In this document: positions 53,068 to 62,496 of the stretch, piece after piece
Layout: each line of letters starts with the position of its first letter
Position numbering within the stretch: position 1 is the first letter of the stretch
Assembly (NCBI GenBank): GCA_009767595.1
Contig: VSDK01012891.1
Coordinates: 255,152 to 319,151 of the forward strand
Direction: 5' to 3'
Source of the DNA: Symbiodinium kawagutii
Taxonomy: Eukaryota > Sar > Dinophyceae > Suessiales > Symbiodiniaceae
DNA: 64,000 bases
Made by a program: the position numbers and the translations under genes
Notes under the pieces: generated by a model
The model's database searches: none
The model's input: only the letters and a program-made list of their open reading frames with translations
Told to the model about the DNA's origin: nothing

Positions 53068-53191
53068 TATGGCCAAGAGTAGGAGATGGCTAAGAATAAG
53101 TTAAGGATGGTTAAGGTTAACCAGCTGATGTTTGATGGCTAGGGTATCCCTTATGACTGTCAGTCCCTACTCATCTTAAATCACACCTTAC

Positions 53192-53338
53192 CTGCGCAGC
53201 TTAACCATGATCTTGCGACTCCGAGCTACTGGCGGCTGCACAGGAGCATGCAGGACATACAACGCGCCAGGGATAGTTTGTTGGACTGAGATGTAACTGG
53301 AATACATTGATGATCGTCCAGGATAATGATGCATGATC

Positions 53339-53390
<52 letters not shown>

Positions 53391-53460
53391 GAGCAGAGTC
53401 ACCCCCTTGTGTGATCCCATTCTCCCAGTTATTTAGTTGGAAAATCAAATCAACCACCTA
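53192..53460 (-). CDS. Exon with a perfect donor and an ATC-encoded poly-Ile tract
   Basis: Minus frame: FQLNNWENGITQGGDSAQ, then ~16 Ile codons from the (ATC)n repeat at 53337-53387, then HHYPGRSSMYSSYISVQQTI, PGALYVLHAPVQPPVARSRK and IMVKLRR, ending at CAG/GTAAGG (53192/53191). The part after the repeat is clearly protein-like. The repeat contains no AG, so either it is translated or the exon starts just after it without a visible acceptor. Confidence 0.55.
53337..53387 (+). repeat. (ATG)n microsatellite
   Basis: About 16 GAT/ATG triplets. Confidence 0.9.
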
Positions 53461-53463
53461 CAT

Positions 53464-54850
53464 TGATGAAATCCCTTTTACCTGGTGGAACACCCACTGA
53501 CAACAGCTCTTTGTTGACCGTTTAGCTAGGAGGCAATCCAAACAACAAATACTGTAGCATTTATGACAGCAACCGCCAGTGGAGTACAAGCCATCAGTCG
53601 TAGGAATATAACGTCATTAAATGGTTGCTTCAGCATGTGAGTTTCCCGGTTCAGAGAGATCAGCTACCATATGGCTCAGCAACCCCGCACATCATAACGC
53701 ATTATCCCTGACCCGCTCTTCTAGCAGCAATAGCAATAGTTCTACTAGTGGATGTACTTATAGCCATAGTAGCCATAGTAGTTGAAGTTGTAGGTGTAGT
53801 TGTAGCCGTAGTTTGTTCACACTATAGTTCTAGCTATAACCATCATTTACCACTATAAACCATGGTTATTGACCACTAAACCACTGTAGCTGGTAGCCAT
53901 AGCTATGGTGATCTGCACCACCTCGCCAGGTGCGCCTTGGTCAGTGGCGCGAAGATCACGGAATCCGGGGACTCCAACAGCTGATGTAAACCCTCCATGA
54001 CAGCGTGGGAGCCCCGGCGAGTGCGTTCACAGCGAGTTGTGTTGTTCCATGACAGTCGTCATATTCGCTACAGAACTAGGGACGAAAGGGTTACAGCAGA
54101 GGTTATTAACTAACCAGCCTATTTGCACAGTCAATAACCAGTCAATAACCAAGGTACTAGCGTAGTTAATAACCGGGTATCAGTACTTGGGTTACAACTC
54201 AGGTTATTAACTATCATCCGGCCGCTGGATGCTGGTGCACTGTGACTCGAGTTGGCGGCCGAGCTGGTGCAAATATCGCCTCGACCCCACGTTGGTAGGT
54301 CCTCCCAACAATTCCTAGCAAATATGGCTCCCTACCAACCAGCATTGCAAATCATTGGGGCGCATTGATTTCTCCTGATCTGATGGTGCAAGCTGGGCTT
54401 GAATTCAATGCACCTTGAGCCGAGCACGGGAGTGAAAGGTTGTAAACGACTGGCGATTCAGCAAGGCTTTTGCAACTCAACAATCAAAACGACTAGTTAT
54501 AGCTTTAATCATCGAGAATCGACGATTTGATCATCAACTAGTTATACCTTTAATCATCAAACTAATTGACCATGATCAGACAATGTTACTAGCGAATCGA
54601 CCATGATCAAACAATTGTGACCAAATTGATGTTGCTAGTCCTGGTTGGTTGTTACCGGAGGTTCACAGCTTGATGGCAACGGTTAATGGAGTCTTCAACA
54701 TGGTTGGTGCGTGGGTAGTAGCGGTCAATATTGGTTGGTTCATGGTGGCGGATTTTGTGGTGCGATTGATAGCGCAGAATATTGCCCAGGAACAGTTGAT
54801 GATGGAGAAGAAATGCAAGTGATCCTGGACACATATATATATATATATAT
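53464..54850 (+). repeat. Segmental duplication, copy 1
   Basis: Aligns in direct orientation with 62497-63895 over several blocks: TACCTGGTGGA...ACAAATACTGTAGCAT, the exon at 53922-54045, GTGACTCGAGTT..GAGCTGGTGCAAATATC, ATGGCTCCCTACCAACCAGC and GATTCACAGC/GGTTCACAGC-TTGATGGCAACGG. Identity looks around 75-85% between gaps. Confidence 0.75.
53922..54045 (-). CDS. Exon in duplication copy 1
   Basis: The minus frame reads TTRCERTRRGSHAVMEGLHQ and LLESPDSVIFAPLTKAHLA, then GAG/GTGG at 53922/53921. The homologous stretch in copy 2 (about 63110-63200) keeps HQLLESP and VIFAPTKA but has lost 4 bp after MEG, shifting the frame. Conservation of the peptide between copies supports coding. Product unknown. 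Confidence 0.55.
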
Positions 54851-54860
54851 TTACATATAT
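54837..54860 (+). repeat. (AT)n microsatellite
   Basis: ATAT run continuing as ATATGTATAT-rich sequence; a similar run lies at 55003-55016. Confidence 0.8.
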
Positions 54861-55333
54861 ATGTATATACACATGCAAATAAATGTGTATATCTTTAGAC
54901 AAATATGTATCCATCTTGCAGGAGATAGAAGATTCCCCAAATGGTCCGATATCCGATTAGATTTTGTATCTACTCCAAGATGGTTACCAACATATGTATG
55001 TATATATATATATATGTGTATACAGCATATAATTCATATATGCATGCTAGCTGCAAATTCATGGTCTCATGACACATGCTATCATCGGGGCATGTGGTAG
55101 ACATAGTATGCGCATGAGGGAACAAACCCGGCGCTTCAGCTTCGCTTGACCCCCTGGTTTACTGATTCTGCCATTGTTGTGGCCCAAGTTTCAGTTGTAA
55201 GTTGGTAAGCTAGAATCAGAAAACCAGGAAAGTTGGTAAGCCAGGAAACTCAAGATTCTAACCTACCATGGCTATAATGGTTTTTTGTTGGTAAGCCAGG
55301 AAACTCGAGTGATAGCTACCATTTCCCTGGTCC

Positions 55334-55560
55334 CTAGCTATGTTCACCAAGGGCTAAATCGCGTGGGGGTCCAGCTTGTTGGGAAAGCACAGCACACGTG
55401 CCCGTTGTTCGGCCCTCCCAAATCACTGACTCGGCTTTTGGCAACCGCAATGGCCACACAACGTCGCGGAGAGCAGGCTTTGAAACTGTTGCATCTCTGC
55501 ATATTGTTGGATGGCTGAAATGGACATGTTGGAATTGTTGCATCTATACTCTAAAGGAAA
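55334..55560 (-). CDS. Coding-like GC-rich block, frame uncertain
   Basis: After CCAACAATATGCAG the minus strand is open in two frames: RCNSFKACSPRRCVAIAVAK with SRVSDLGGPNNGHVCCAFPT, and SKPALRDVVWPLRLPKAESV. A plus frame is open too. Confidence 0.35.
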
Positions 55561-55892
55561 GAGTTCTCGTGATTGAGGGGATCATGGTGATAAGGGAAAC
55601 TGCTTGGTAATTTCCAGACCGTTGTTGGTTGTAAGGTTGATTCTCTCGTGGGTGATGATCCCTTGTTGGCATCGTTGATGGCTATCGAAAGAACACTGAA
55701 AGCCAATCAAATGACATTGCCGGCGGTGTCTCTAGCAAGTTTTCTTCGATACATAGAGAAGCGCTATGGAAGATAGCTAGGACGGCCAGGAGGTCAAAAG
55801 CAGCGTCCTCATTGTTGCTGACCCAGCTCTTGGCACAATCGCACGAAATGTGTCGCTAATTCTCTTCCTAAATAGTAAAGAAAGTGACATAT

Positions 55893-55982
55893 GGCTATGG
55901 GTCAATACTAAACAACAATAATAGTGGGAAAACAATGGTTAATGATAGTGGAACCAGGGGTATAGGGCTTTGACCCACTGCC
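55893..55982 (-). mobile_element. TIR element family A, copy 7 (inverted)
   Basis: GGCTATGGGTCAATAC to TTGACCCACTGCC with internal GGAACCAGGGGTATAGGG, i.e. reversed relative to the other copies. Flanks ATAT / ATAC. Confidence 0.7.
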
Positions 55983-56451
55983 ATACTTCACCAACTGCTT
56001 GGATACTGCCAAAGCAAGTGGTGCCAGGATCATGATGAGTTTGGGGTTAGTTCACTCACCTTATAGGGTTGACTATGCTTATATGAGTGTTTCTCACTTC
56101 ATAGGGGTATTTTCAGCTATGACCTCATTTAGTAATCATTTATAATAGCTAAACCAACCATCGTAGTTGGTATATCCCCTATCATTCGCTTGTCATTCCC
56201 TTGTCAATAACAATTGTTAACCATTTCTAATTGTTTAGTTACTAAAGGCACAATAAGAACCATTGGTAACCATTTATAGTAATCTTACAACTTTTAACTA
56301 ATGGTAACCGACTGGTTGTAAAAAAACCGTTTATAATTTACCAATGGTTGTTATTGTGGTTAACCAATGGCTATAATTTACCAATGGTTGTAACTATTAT
56401 TGAAACCATTGTAATCATTTATAGCAACTAAACTCCAACCAGCACTAAGTG
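55983..56451. other. Low-complexity block with a diverged family B element
   Basis: GTGTTTCTCACTTCATAGGGG near 56089 and TATATCCCCTATCATT near 56178 resemble family B ends. The remainder is AACCATTTATAG / TGGTTGTAA words. Confidence 0.4.
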
Positions 56452-56556
56452 GGGGTGAGAGACACCTCCCAGGGCGAAGCATCGCACGGGGCCCCATCTC
56501 CAGTGGTATCACGAGTTTCTGGTGCGGCATCCCACAAATGCTATAGTTGGAGCCAT
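56452..56556 (-). CDS. Putative exon
   Basis: Acceptor CACCATCTTTCTACTCCAAG (AG at 56558-56557) then GSNYSICGMPHQKLVIPLEM and GPRAMLRPGRCLSPPLS on the minus strand. A plus frame (HGAPSPVVSRVSGAASHKCY) is also open; the acceptor favours minus. Confidence 0.45.
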
Positions 56557-56779
56557 CTTGGAGTAGAAAGATGGTGACTTAGCGATATCAAATACTATAG
56601 TTTGGTCAACCAACCACCCCAAATATGGAACATGTGGCACCAGTAATCCTTGATGGAAATCAATCGCGGTCACCAACATTTGCGATCACGTACTAGAACG
56701 ATTGCTGCTTGCCATTTCTAGCGTATGAATGTGCTGGTTAGTGTCCCGGTCAGGTCAATGAAGGGGCAGGGGTACTCAC

Positions 56780-56878
56780 CCCAAAGATATGTAAACATTT
56801 GCAAGGCTGGTGGGCCTGTTTGTTGCAGCTGATTTGAGTGGTGGTCCAGGGTGACCCATAGCTGTTGATCGACCACGT
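56780..56878 (-). CDS. Exon with consensus GTGAGT donor
   Basis: Acceptor GCCGCCTGTTAG (AG at 56880-56879), donor GTGAGTACC at 56779. The minus frame reads VVDQQLWVTLDHHSNQLQQT and GPPALQMFTYLW. Polar/aromatic, clearly protein-like, ends in phase 1. Product unknown. Confidence 0.65.
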
Positions 56879-57135
56879 CTAACAGGCGGCTTGGCGGTTA
56901 GGGTTGGCGGTCCATATACTGTTCTCGCCGGCATAGTTATCATAGTCGTGACAATCAGTATGGTGTAAGGACTCTTATTTCTATTGGTGCTACTACTCTG
57001 GTCGATGCAGCTACTTCGTTATACGGCTCGCGCGTGGTTCGTTGGCAATACTCAGGTTCATCAATTTTTTCCCATTAGGCCGGGCTACCATGATGACATA
57101 CACTGTCTGTTTGTGAAGTAAATGTCCCAATCACC

Positions 57136-57321
57136 GTGCAATGCCCCATCACAGTTTACTATCGGGTACCACCCAAATCCAGAATCAACACACAACATAA
57201 GATGATGTTCCTTAAACATTCGCCACTCAAAGTAACGTGCCCAACTGAAGGCTGCCATTGCCCATCAGAAATTATAGTTCAAACATACGATGCGTTGATA
57301 ACAATCAAAATACATCAATAG
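57136..57321 (+). CDS. Weak plus-strand frame
   Basis: ITVYYRVPPKSRINTQHKMM and EGCHCPSEIIVQTYDALITI before TAG. No borders; listed for completeness. Confidence 0.2.
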   Translation: MQCPITVYYRVPPKSRINTQHKMMFLKHSPLKVTCPTEGCHCPSEIIVQTYDALITIKIHQ

Positions 57322-57659
57322 AAACCTGTCTTGTTCGCTCCGCCTTGCTTTCGAGGTCTGCATGCACCACAGGTAACTGATGATTGATTTTGGGTGTGAG
57401 AAGTGGAATGCAAACATCAAGCATCAATGGACTTCAATAAGTTGAATCTAGAGAGCAAATGGACCCCCTGATCTTGTTGACAGGGTTATTGAACTCACGT
57501 CGCGGCTGTAACCTCTTTACCATGGGAATGACTGGGATGCGCCAATTATAGGTAGTATCCAGGAGTCACTTACCAGCTGGTTATAGCTTGTAGTTGTAAC
57601 TATAGCGCGCCAGTCACAACTAATTTTTGCAGCTGGCTTTTACTTGTAGTTATTCAGAT

Positions 57660-57833
57660 GGCTTTGGGTCAGTCCACCCTGTATCCCTGGTATACCATCA
57701 TTAACCAGCAAGTTTTCCAACTCTTCTTGTTGCCAGCATTATCCTCCTTAAACTTGATAGGTCATATTGAGCTATTGTTGCTTATCTTCCTCCATCAACT
57801 TGATGGTTGCTTGACCATGCTTGACCCATTGCC
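57660..57833 (+). mobile_element. TIR element family A, copy 8 (longer, diverged)
   Basis: GGCTTTGGGTCAGTCCACCC to TTGACCCATTGCC, about 60 bp longer than other copies; no matching flank duplication. Confidence 0.5.
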
Positions 57834-57899
57834 ACGCTGCTGGTTGCTGGGAGTAGCTGGGAGCTGGGATAAGCCTCGTAGGTGGCCCGTTTTTTCAAC

Positions 57900-57955
57900 T
57901 GCTTTTGGCCTCGCGCAGCACGCGGCTGCGTGTACTCTCAGCCCACTGCGCCGTC
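57900..57955 (-). CDS. Short exon, TAQWAESTRSRVLREAKS
   Basis: Acceptor CGGCTGTTTTTCGTCAG (AG at 57957-57956) then TAQWAESTRSRVLREAKS and a GT at 57899-57898. Helical and charged; the intron that follows holds family A copy 8. Confidence 0.5.
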
Positions 57956-59387
57956 CTGACGAAAAACAGCCGATAGGTCAGCAGATTTTATCGTGAACGT
58001 TTGGCTGTCAAGGTTTTAAGCAACCAATTTCAGGGGGATAGGTTCACTAACAAAACTATAGGGAAAACCATAGTCAATGATAGGGGAAAGAGGGGAACCA
58101 TTAGGAACAGTAAGCATTACTATTCATGTTCATTCAGCTGTTCTACTGAATGGTTTAGTGCTTGTCATCGTTTAGAACCATTGTGAACAGCTAATATCAA
58201 TCAAGCATTACGTCGTGAAGTAATAAGAAGTATTCATGATCATTGACCATTAACGGCTATTATTGACCGTGACTTACTTTATGTTAACCTTGACCATTTC
58301 ACCATTATTCCACCAAACCTTACTAAGAATCAATAACCACCTTCAGCCATGATTAACCATTTATGTCAAACTGTGGCCAATTAACCCTTATACACAGGCT
58401 TATCATTTTCAAAGAAAGGGCGGTCATTTCAATAACCACTACCAACCACTAAAAGTGTGATCTGTGGTTTCAACCCATCTCCGCAAGTATCCGCGGTTGA
58501 TGATGGTTTTGCTGTCTAAAGGGCGGAGAAATGCAACCAATAACCAGCGATATCAGTTGCCAATATGTTTTGAACAAACGCAATATACCCTTGAAACATA
58601 TCCGATGAAAACCCATATCTACCAATATTGCCTTAAACAACAAGTGTTACCAATAAAGATATATCATGATGCTATGATATTCCAACCATTTGTAGTATCC
58701 ATTGCTAGGTCTTAGTGTACTATTGTTGGAAAGCGCCAGCAGTAAGCATACCATTAGCACACCTCAAACGCAGCAAACCCACAGCTCAGGAGTTGCGGGT
58801 CAAATGATCACGAGTTGCAAGAGCGGAGATACGAATCGACTGATCGTGTGGATTCAAAGGGTGCATTTCATAACCAGTGTCGGCTATTTGCATGTGCATC
58901 CCTACTTGAGAAGTGGTCACTAGCCATGGTTCTGGTCAGTGCGCCTGCAAACTGCAGTTCGAAACCTACAAGAAAACCTCACATGTCTTTGAATGTTCCG
59001 CACAAACATCCACACATGTCATGTATGTGTGTGTGTGTGTGCGGGAATGTGATTGTATGTGGTTGGTGCCTGCATGTGTAAATATAATCAATTTTGTATG
59101 ACATTGCACAATCATCATATTTATGTAATGTGTGTGAACATGCATGCATGCATAGAATGTATCTATTTTTGACTCTATGCATCTATGTTTGTATATACAT
59201 CTATGCATGTACAGAAATATGTAGGTGTGTCAACATGTATCTATTTCAGCATGTATGCATGTGTATACACGTATGTATGTGTATACGTGTGCATATGTGT
59301 ATGAATGTAAATGCATGTGTACGAATGTAAAATTGTATACACGCAGGAATGTATGGTGTTAAATTGTGGAATACGAACAGTACTAAC
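57956..59387. other. No supported gene; intron or intergenic
   Basis: Includes a weak plus frame at 58464-58715 (NNQRYQLPICFEQTQYTLET) and an ATGTGTATGCATG-rich tract at 59000-59340 with a (GT)n run near 59029. The latter lies just past the proposed donor of the membrane-protein gene and is read through as His/Thr/Tyr repeats in its frame. Confidence 0.4.
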
Positions 59388-61043
59388 AATCAACTGGAAT
59401 GGTGTTTCAAGCAGCTCTTGCAGTGATTGAGTCAAAGTAGCAGCATTTTTCTGAGAGGCCACTCCCTTGAAGGTATGGCCTTCAATCACTTCCCTTTCAG
59501 CCTTGTGTTTTGGTGCCGTTGATGGCGAACTTCTCTTTCTTTTCCAGCGTGTCCACATCAAATAGACACTTTTTAAGGCACCTTTGATGATGTAAAGGAT
59601 CAAGAAAGCTCCAAACTGAGCGACTGCCCTGATCGATTCGCTTCTGCCGTCGAACACGTACTCGATCACAACAAGCGTCGCAATCATCAGCGCAGCAACT
59701 AGAACCAGCACTAACAGCAATGCAAGTTTCAGAAGGAAATCGGCAAAAATGCTGCCGCAACACGTCGCCCTTGCGCAGTAGTGCCTGGTCAGAAGAATGG
59801 TGGCTTCCAACAGCATGGGCGCAAAAAAAAGCCACAGAAACACAGCCATAATGGCCGCCGTAAATGCATAGTCCCAATTTCTATCTCTGATATGCGAGGC
59901 CCCGTTGTCCATGAACCCCCACAAGATCGGAGTGGACACTTGCAGGACCCATCCTTGGGTGAAAATATTGTATCGTAACTCTTCGGTGACAACGTCCAAC
60001 AACTCGGAACGAATTGTTTCCTCAAAGGCCTGGGTACTGCCAAACCACAGGGTGACACATTGCTTGACAAACTCTCGATCGCAAAGCATTCGATAGCCAT
60101 GTCTATCAACATGGTTCCTTTCACAACATGAGCTTCTCACAGTGTCGAAAGTCGTCCATCGGAGTGTCTCCTCCAAGACTTGTACTGAATGAAAGTATGC
60201 ACGAAAAGTCACTAGGGCACAATACCCCGCCACTGAGCTCGTGACCAACATACCAATTACGGGAGTCAGAAATCCAAGTGGCCCCCTCTGTGAAAGTGGC
60301 ATTGTTGCCAGTGGGAGCATGGCAGCCCAAGAGGTGAGGAAAACTACGATTGAACACGGTCCCACGAGTGTGGGCCTGATGATCAAAACCTTTCGGCTGC
60401 CTTCAGCTTTCTTGCATTTCAAGAATGCTGCCAACTCAAATAGACACCAAAGACGCTCTCCCCAACTGGGGTCCCAAAGCACCAACATCTCCTTTGAGTT
60501 CTGCAACATCCCTGCAAGACTCACAATGGCATGGCACTTGACATCTGGATCGTTGCTGATGCAAACACCGTCAAAAAACACATCTTGTCGCGGTTTCCAA
60601 AATACGAAAGATGCCACGGAAACGACGAGGCCCATCACAAGGCCCCAGGCAGACCACTGCATTCCGTCTGCCCTCCTTTCGAAGCCCGGCAAGACTCCCA
60701 AGCTAAAGAAATATGCCATCACCAAGGCAGCAAAGGTACCTAGGAGAACGGACGCCAATCCATTGTACAAGAACAAGAGTGTTAGCACCTTTGCCCGAGC
60801 ACTGCCATGCCATGAATGGGACCAGAACCTTGAGATGTTCTCACTCTTCCGACTCTTGTGATATAAGTCTTGATTCGGTTTGCGGAAGGCCTCTGAGCAA
60901 TTCTGAAAAGTTTGGTATGCTCGCGTCACACGGAGTACTTCAGGATGGGTGATAGCCATGTTGGACACCCGGAGTGCAAGCTCTGGGACCAATTCGTGAA
61001 AGTCATCGCTGCTGTCTTCACTGCCTATGGCAGGGTTGCTCAT
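59388..61043 (-). CDS. Polytopic membrane protein with an embedded TIR-like (Toll/interleukin receptor) motif, 5' exon
   Basis: The only long gene-like frame in the window: 552 residues from ATG at 61043 to a likely donor GTTAGT at 59387; beyond it the frame enters simple repeat. An AAGCAG acceptor lies 4 bp before the ATG, suitable for spliced-leader addition, but the frame is open further upstream (to 61187). Residue numbers from this ATG: acidic N-terminus; hydrophobic segments about 86-118, 131-149, 229-249, 257-280, 391-418, 433-462, 473-498; basic tail. Between the second and third lies a soluble core, about 154-223: VFFDGVCISNDPDVKCHA, SKEMLVLWDPSW, ERLWCLFELAAF. The S-x-x-M-x-V-L...W-C-x-x-E-L pattern matches TIR domains, where the Glu (203 here) is catalytic in NADase members. 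Role inferred only; the full TIR fold is not proven. Confidence 0.8.
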
Positions 61044-61046
61044 TGC

Positions 61047-61049
61047 CCT
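61047..61049 (-). promoter_or_regulatory. Candidate splice acceptor before the membrane-protein ATG
   Basis: AG at 61049-61048 in CTTCACTAAGCAG, followed by GGCA and ATG. Dinoflagellate mRNAs are capped by a trans-spliced leader at an AG; this site or one further upstream could serve. Confidence 0.35.
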
Positions 61050-61632
61050 GCTTAGTGAAGTTGATGCTTTTCTTCCCACTTGTATATGAAACATCCATTG
61101 ACAAACCTTGTTATAGAGTGGCCTTTGTCCACCAATCCACAACCAACCTGGGACCAATTCCAATTCCTTGTGCACTGAGCAATTCAACCTTTGGCATCCC
61201 CATGTTTGTTGCAGGGTAACCTCAACTATTGAGCCACAACCATCTGTACCTCATTGCTGGCCGAACATCCAAACGGTGACATGGACATGGGGCCCCTCGC
61301 TGCCCAGGCATGAACCCTTACGTGGGTAGCAACTTCCCCCATGATTTTTCACCGTCAGAGTCGTGACCAGTGGCTTCAACGGTAGTTGGCTTCACACCTC
61401 AACCGGGGCGGCAGCCACACCTGCCTCCGTTGTCATCTCGCTCCAAAGGGACCGCAGCATTCCAGGGCGCGGAAGCATCATCACTGTCCATGGCGCGAGG
61501 TCATCAAGTGAATCACGCTTGCAATTGCAGTGGTCTTGTTGACAGTGGTCTTGTTGATACTGGCTCATCTTCGACAACGGAAACGGCCAATCATGTTTCA
61601 TGGTGATGCATCATGGTGATGAAAAATCGAGA

Positions 61633-61762
61633 TCATAGCGATGGCAGTGCCGTAAGCAGGGAGCGCACAACATCGTCTACTTGTTTTTTTGCCTCTGTCT
61701 CCTTTTGGAGATAGGCTAGCTGGAATTCGTGGCGGCAAGAAGTCATCGCTGGGAGCGAGCGA
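61633..61762 (-). CDS. Terminal exon of the gene upstream of the membrane protein
   Basis: Acceptor GCATGCTCCAGCAG (AG at 61764-61763), then RSLPAMTSCRHEFQLAYLQK, ETEAKKQVDDVVRSLLTALP, SL, TGA at 61635-61633. A charged helix, probably a short coiled coil. It ends about 590 bp before the ATG of the membrane-protein gene on the same strand, in keeping with head-to-tail gene order. Product unknown. Confidence 0.65.
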
Positions 61763-61789
61763 CTGCTGGAGCATGCAGAACTGTGCTAG

Positions 61790-61880
61790 TTGGTGGTTTC
61801 AACCCATCTGAAAAAGATCAGTTGAAACAAATATTAGTCAACATATTCGTTCCCATCTACATATTGAGTCAACCAACTAT
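61790..61880 (+). mobile_element. Family C element, longer diverged copy
   Basis: TAGTTGGTGGTTTCAACCC to TTGAGTCAACCAACTATT, inverted ends. Lies in the putative intron upstream of the 61633-61762 exon. Confidence 0.45.
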
Positions 61881-62058
61881 TATCCCAAAAATATGTAGAG
61901 CTGCTGTGGAAAACAGTGGGCCGAACTGGCATGTAGAGTGGGCATCGAACAAACCCGAAGGACCCCTGACAGAAATTGCAACGGTATTCAGACCTGGTAT
62001 GGAAGATGCGTTTCTTCGAGCCCAGGTCATTTTAGGCCCAGACCTATACCACTCTTGA
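61881..62058 (+). CDS. Coding-like stretch, strand uncertain
   Basis: Plus: AVENSGPNWHVEWASNKPEG, PLTEIATVFRPGMEDAFLRA, TGA at 62058. Minus: MTWARRNASSIPGLNTVAIS, VRGPSGLFDAHSTCQFGPLF. Plus composition is slightly better; neighbours favour minus. Confidence 0.35.
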
Positions 62059-62151
62059 CCCTCGATGAACAATAGGATTGACCCTGTCAACTATTGTCAA
62101 CCACTACGAACGACTGGCCCACCTTATCAACCATTCTTACCCACTGCAAAT

Positions 62152-62246
62152 GGTGGTTTCTTAAAACCTCAAAAATGGTTGCTTTGTTGCTATAAATGGT
62201 TGATATTGGATGATTTTTGGGGTACCCCTGTTACAGAGAAACATCC
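62152..62246 (-). mobile_element. TIR element family B, copy 6 (inverted)
   Basis: GGTGGTTTCTTAAAACC to CAGAGAAACATCC flanked by AAAT on both sides (62148-62151, 62247-62250); GGGGTACCCC near the right end shows the reverse orientation. Confidence 0.7.
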
Positions 62247-62250
62247 AAAT

Positions 62251-62363
62251 GGTGGTTTCTGAAAATGGTGGCTTCTATTACCATGGCTCACCCATGGCTA
62301 ATGGCTGCTACAAACATTTCGAGTGATAAAGCAACCGTTTAAATGTTAGTTTGAGAAACAACC
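62251..62363 (+). mobile_element. Family B-related element directly adjoining copy 6
   Basis: Begins GGTGGTTTCTGAAAATGG immediately after the AAAT and ends GTTTGAGAAACAACC before ATAT. Confidence 0.5.
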
Positions 62364-62367
62364 ATAT

Positions 62368-62467
62368 GGGTATGTGCCAAAATGGCAGTACCCAAAAAAC
62401 CAATGGTTTCCTCGTAACACGTTCATTTTTGGGTGGGTCATTGCTTACATAATTTTGGCACATACCC
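62368..62467 (+). mobile_element. Family D TIR element with perfect 16-17-bp ends
   Basis: TGGGTATGTGCCAAAAT (62367-62383) and its exact complement ATTTTGGCACATACCCA (62452-62468). About 100 bp, no coding capacity; follows the family B pair with four bases between. Confidence 0.8.
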
Positions 62468-62496
62468 AAAAAAACCGTACCAAACGATCAGCTTTG

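Noticed and set aside
59241..59387. C-terminal extension of the membrane-protein frame (HTHTYVYTH type)
   Set aside because: It is translation of a simple ATGTGTAT repeat after a likely donor at 59387, so treated as intron.
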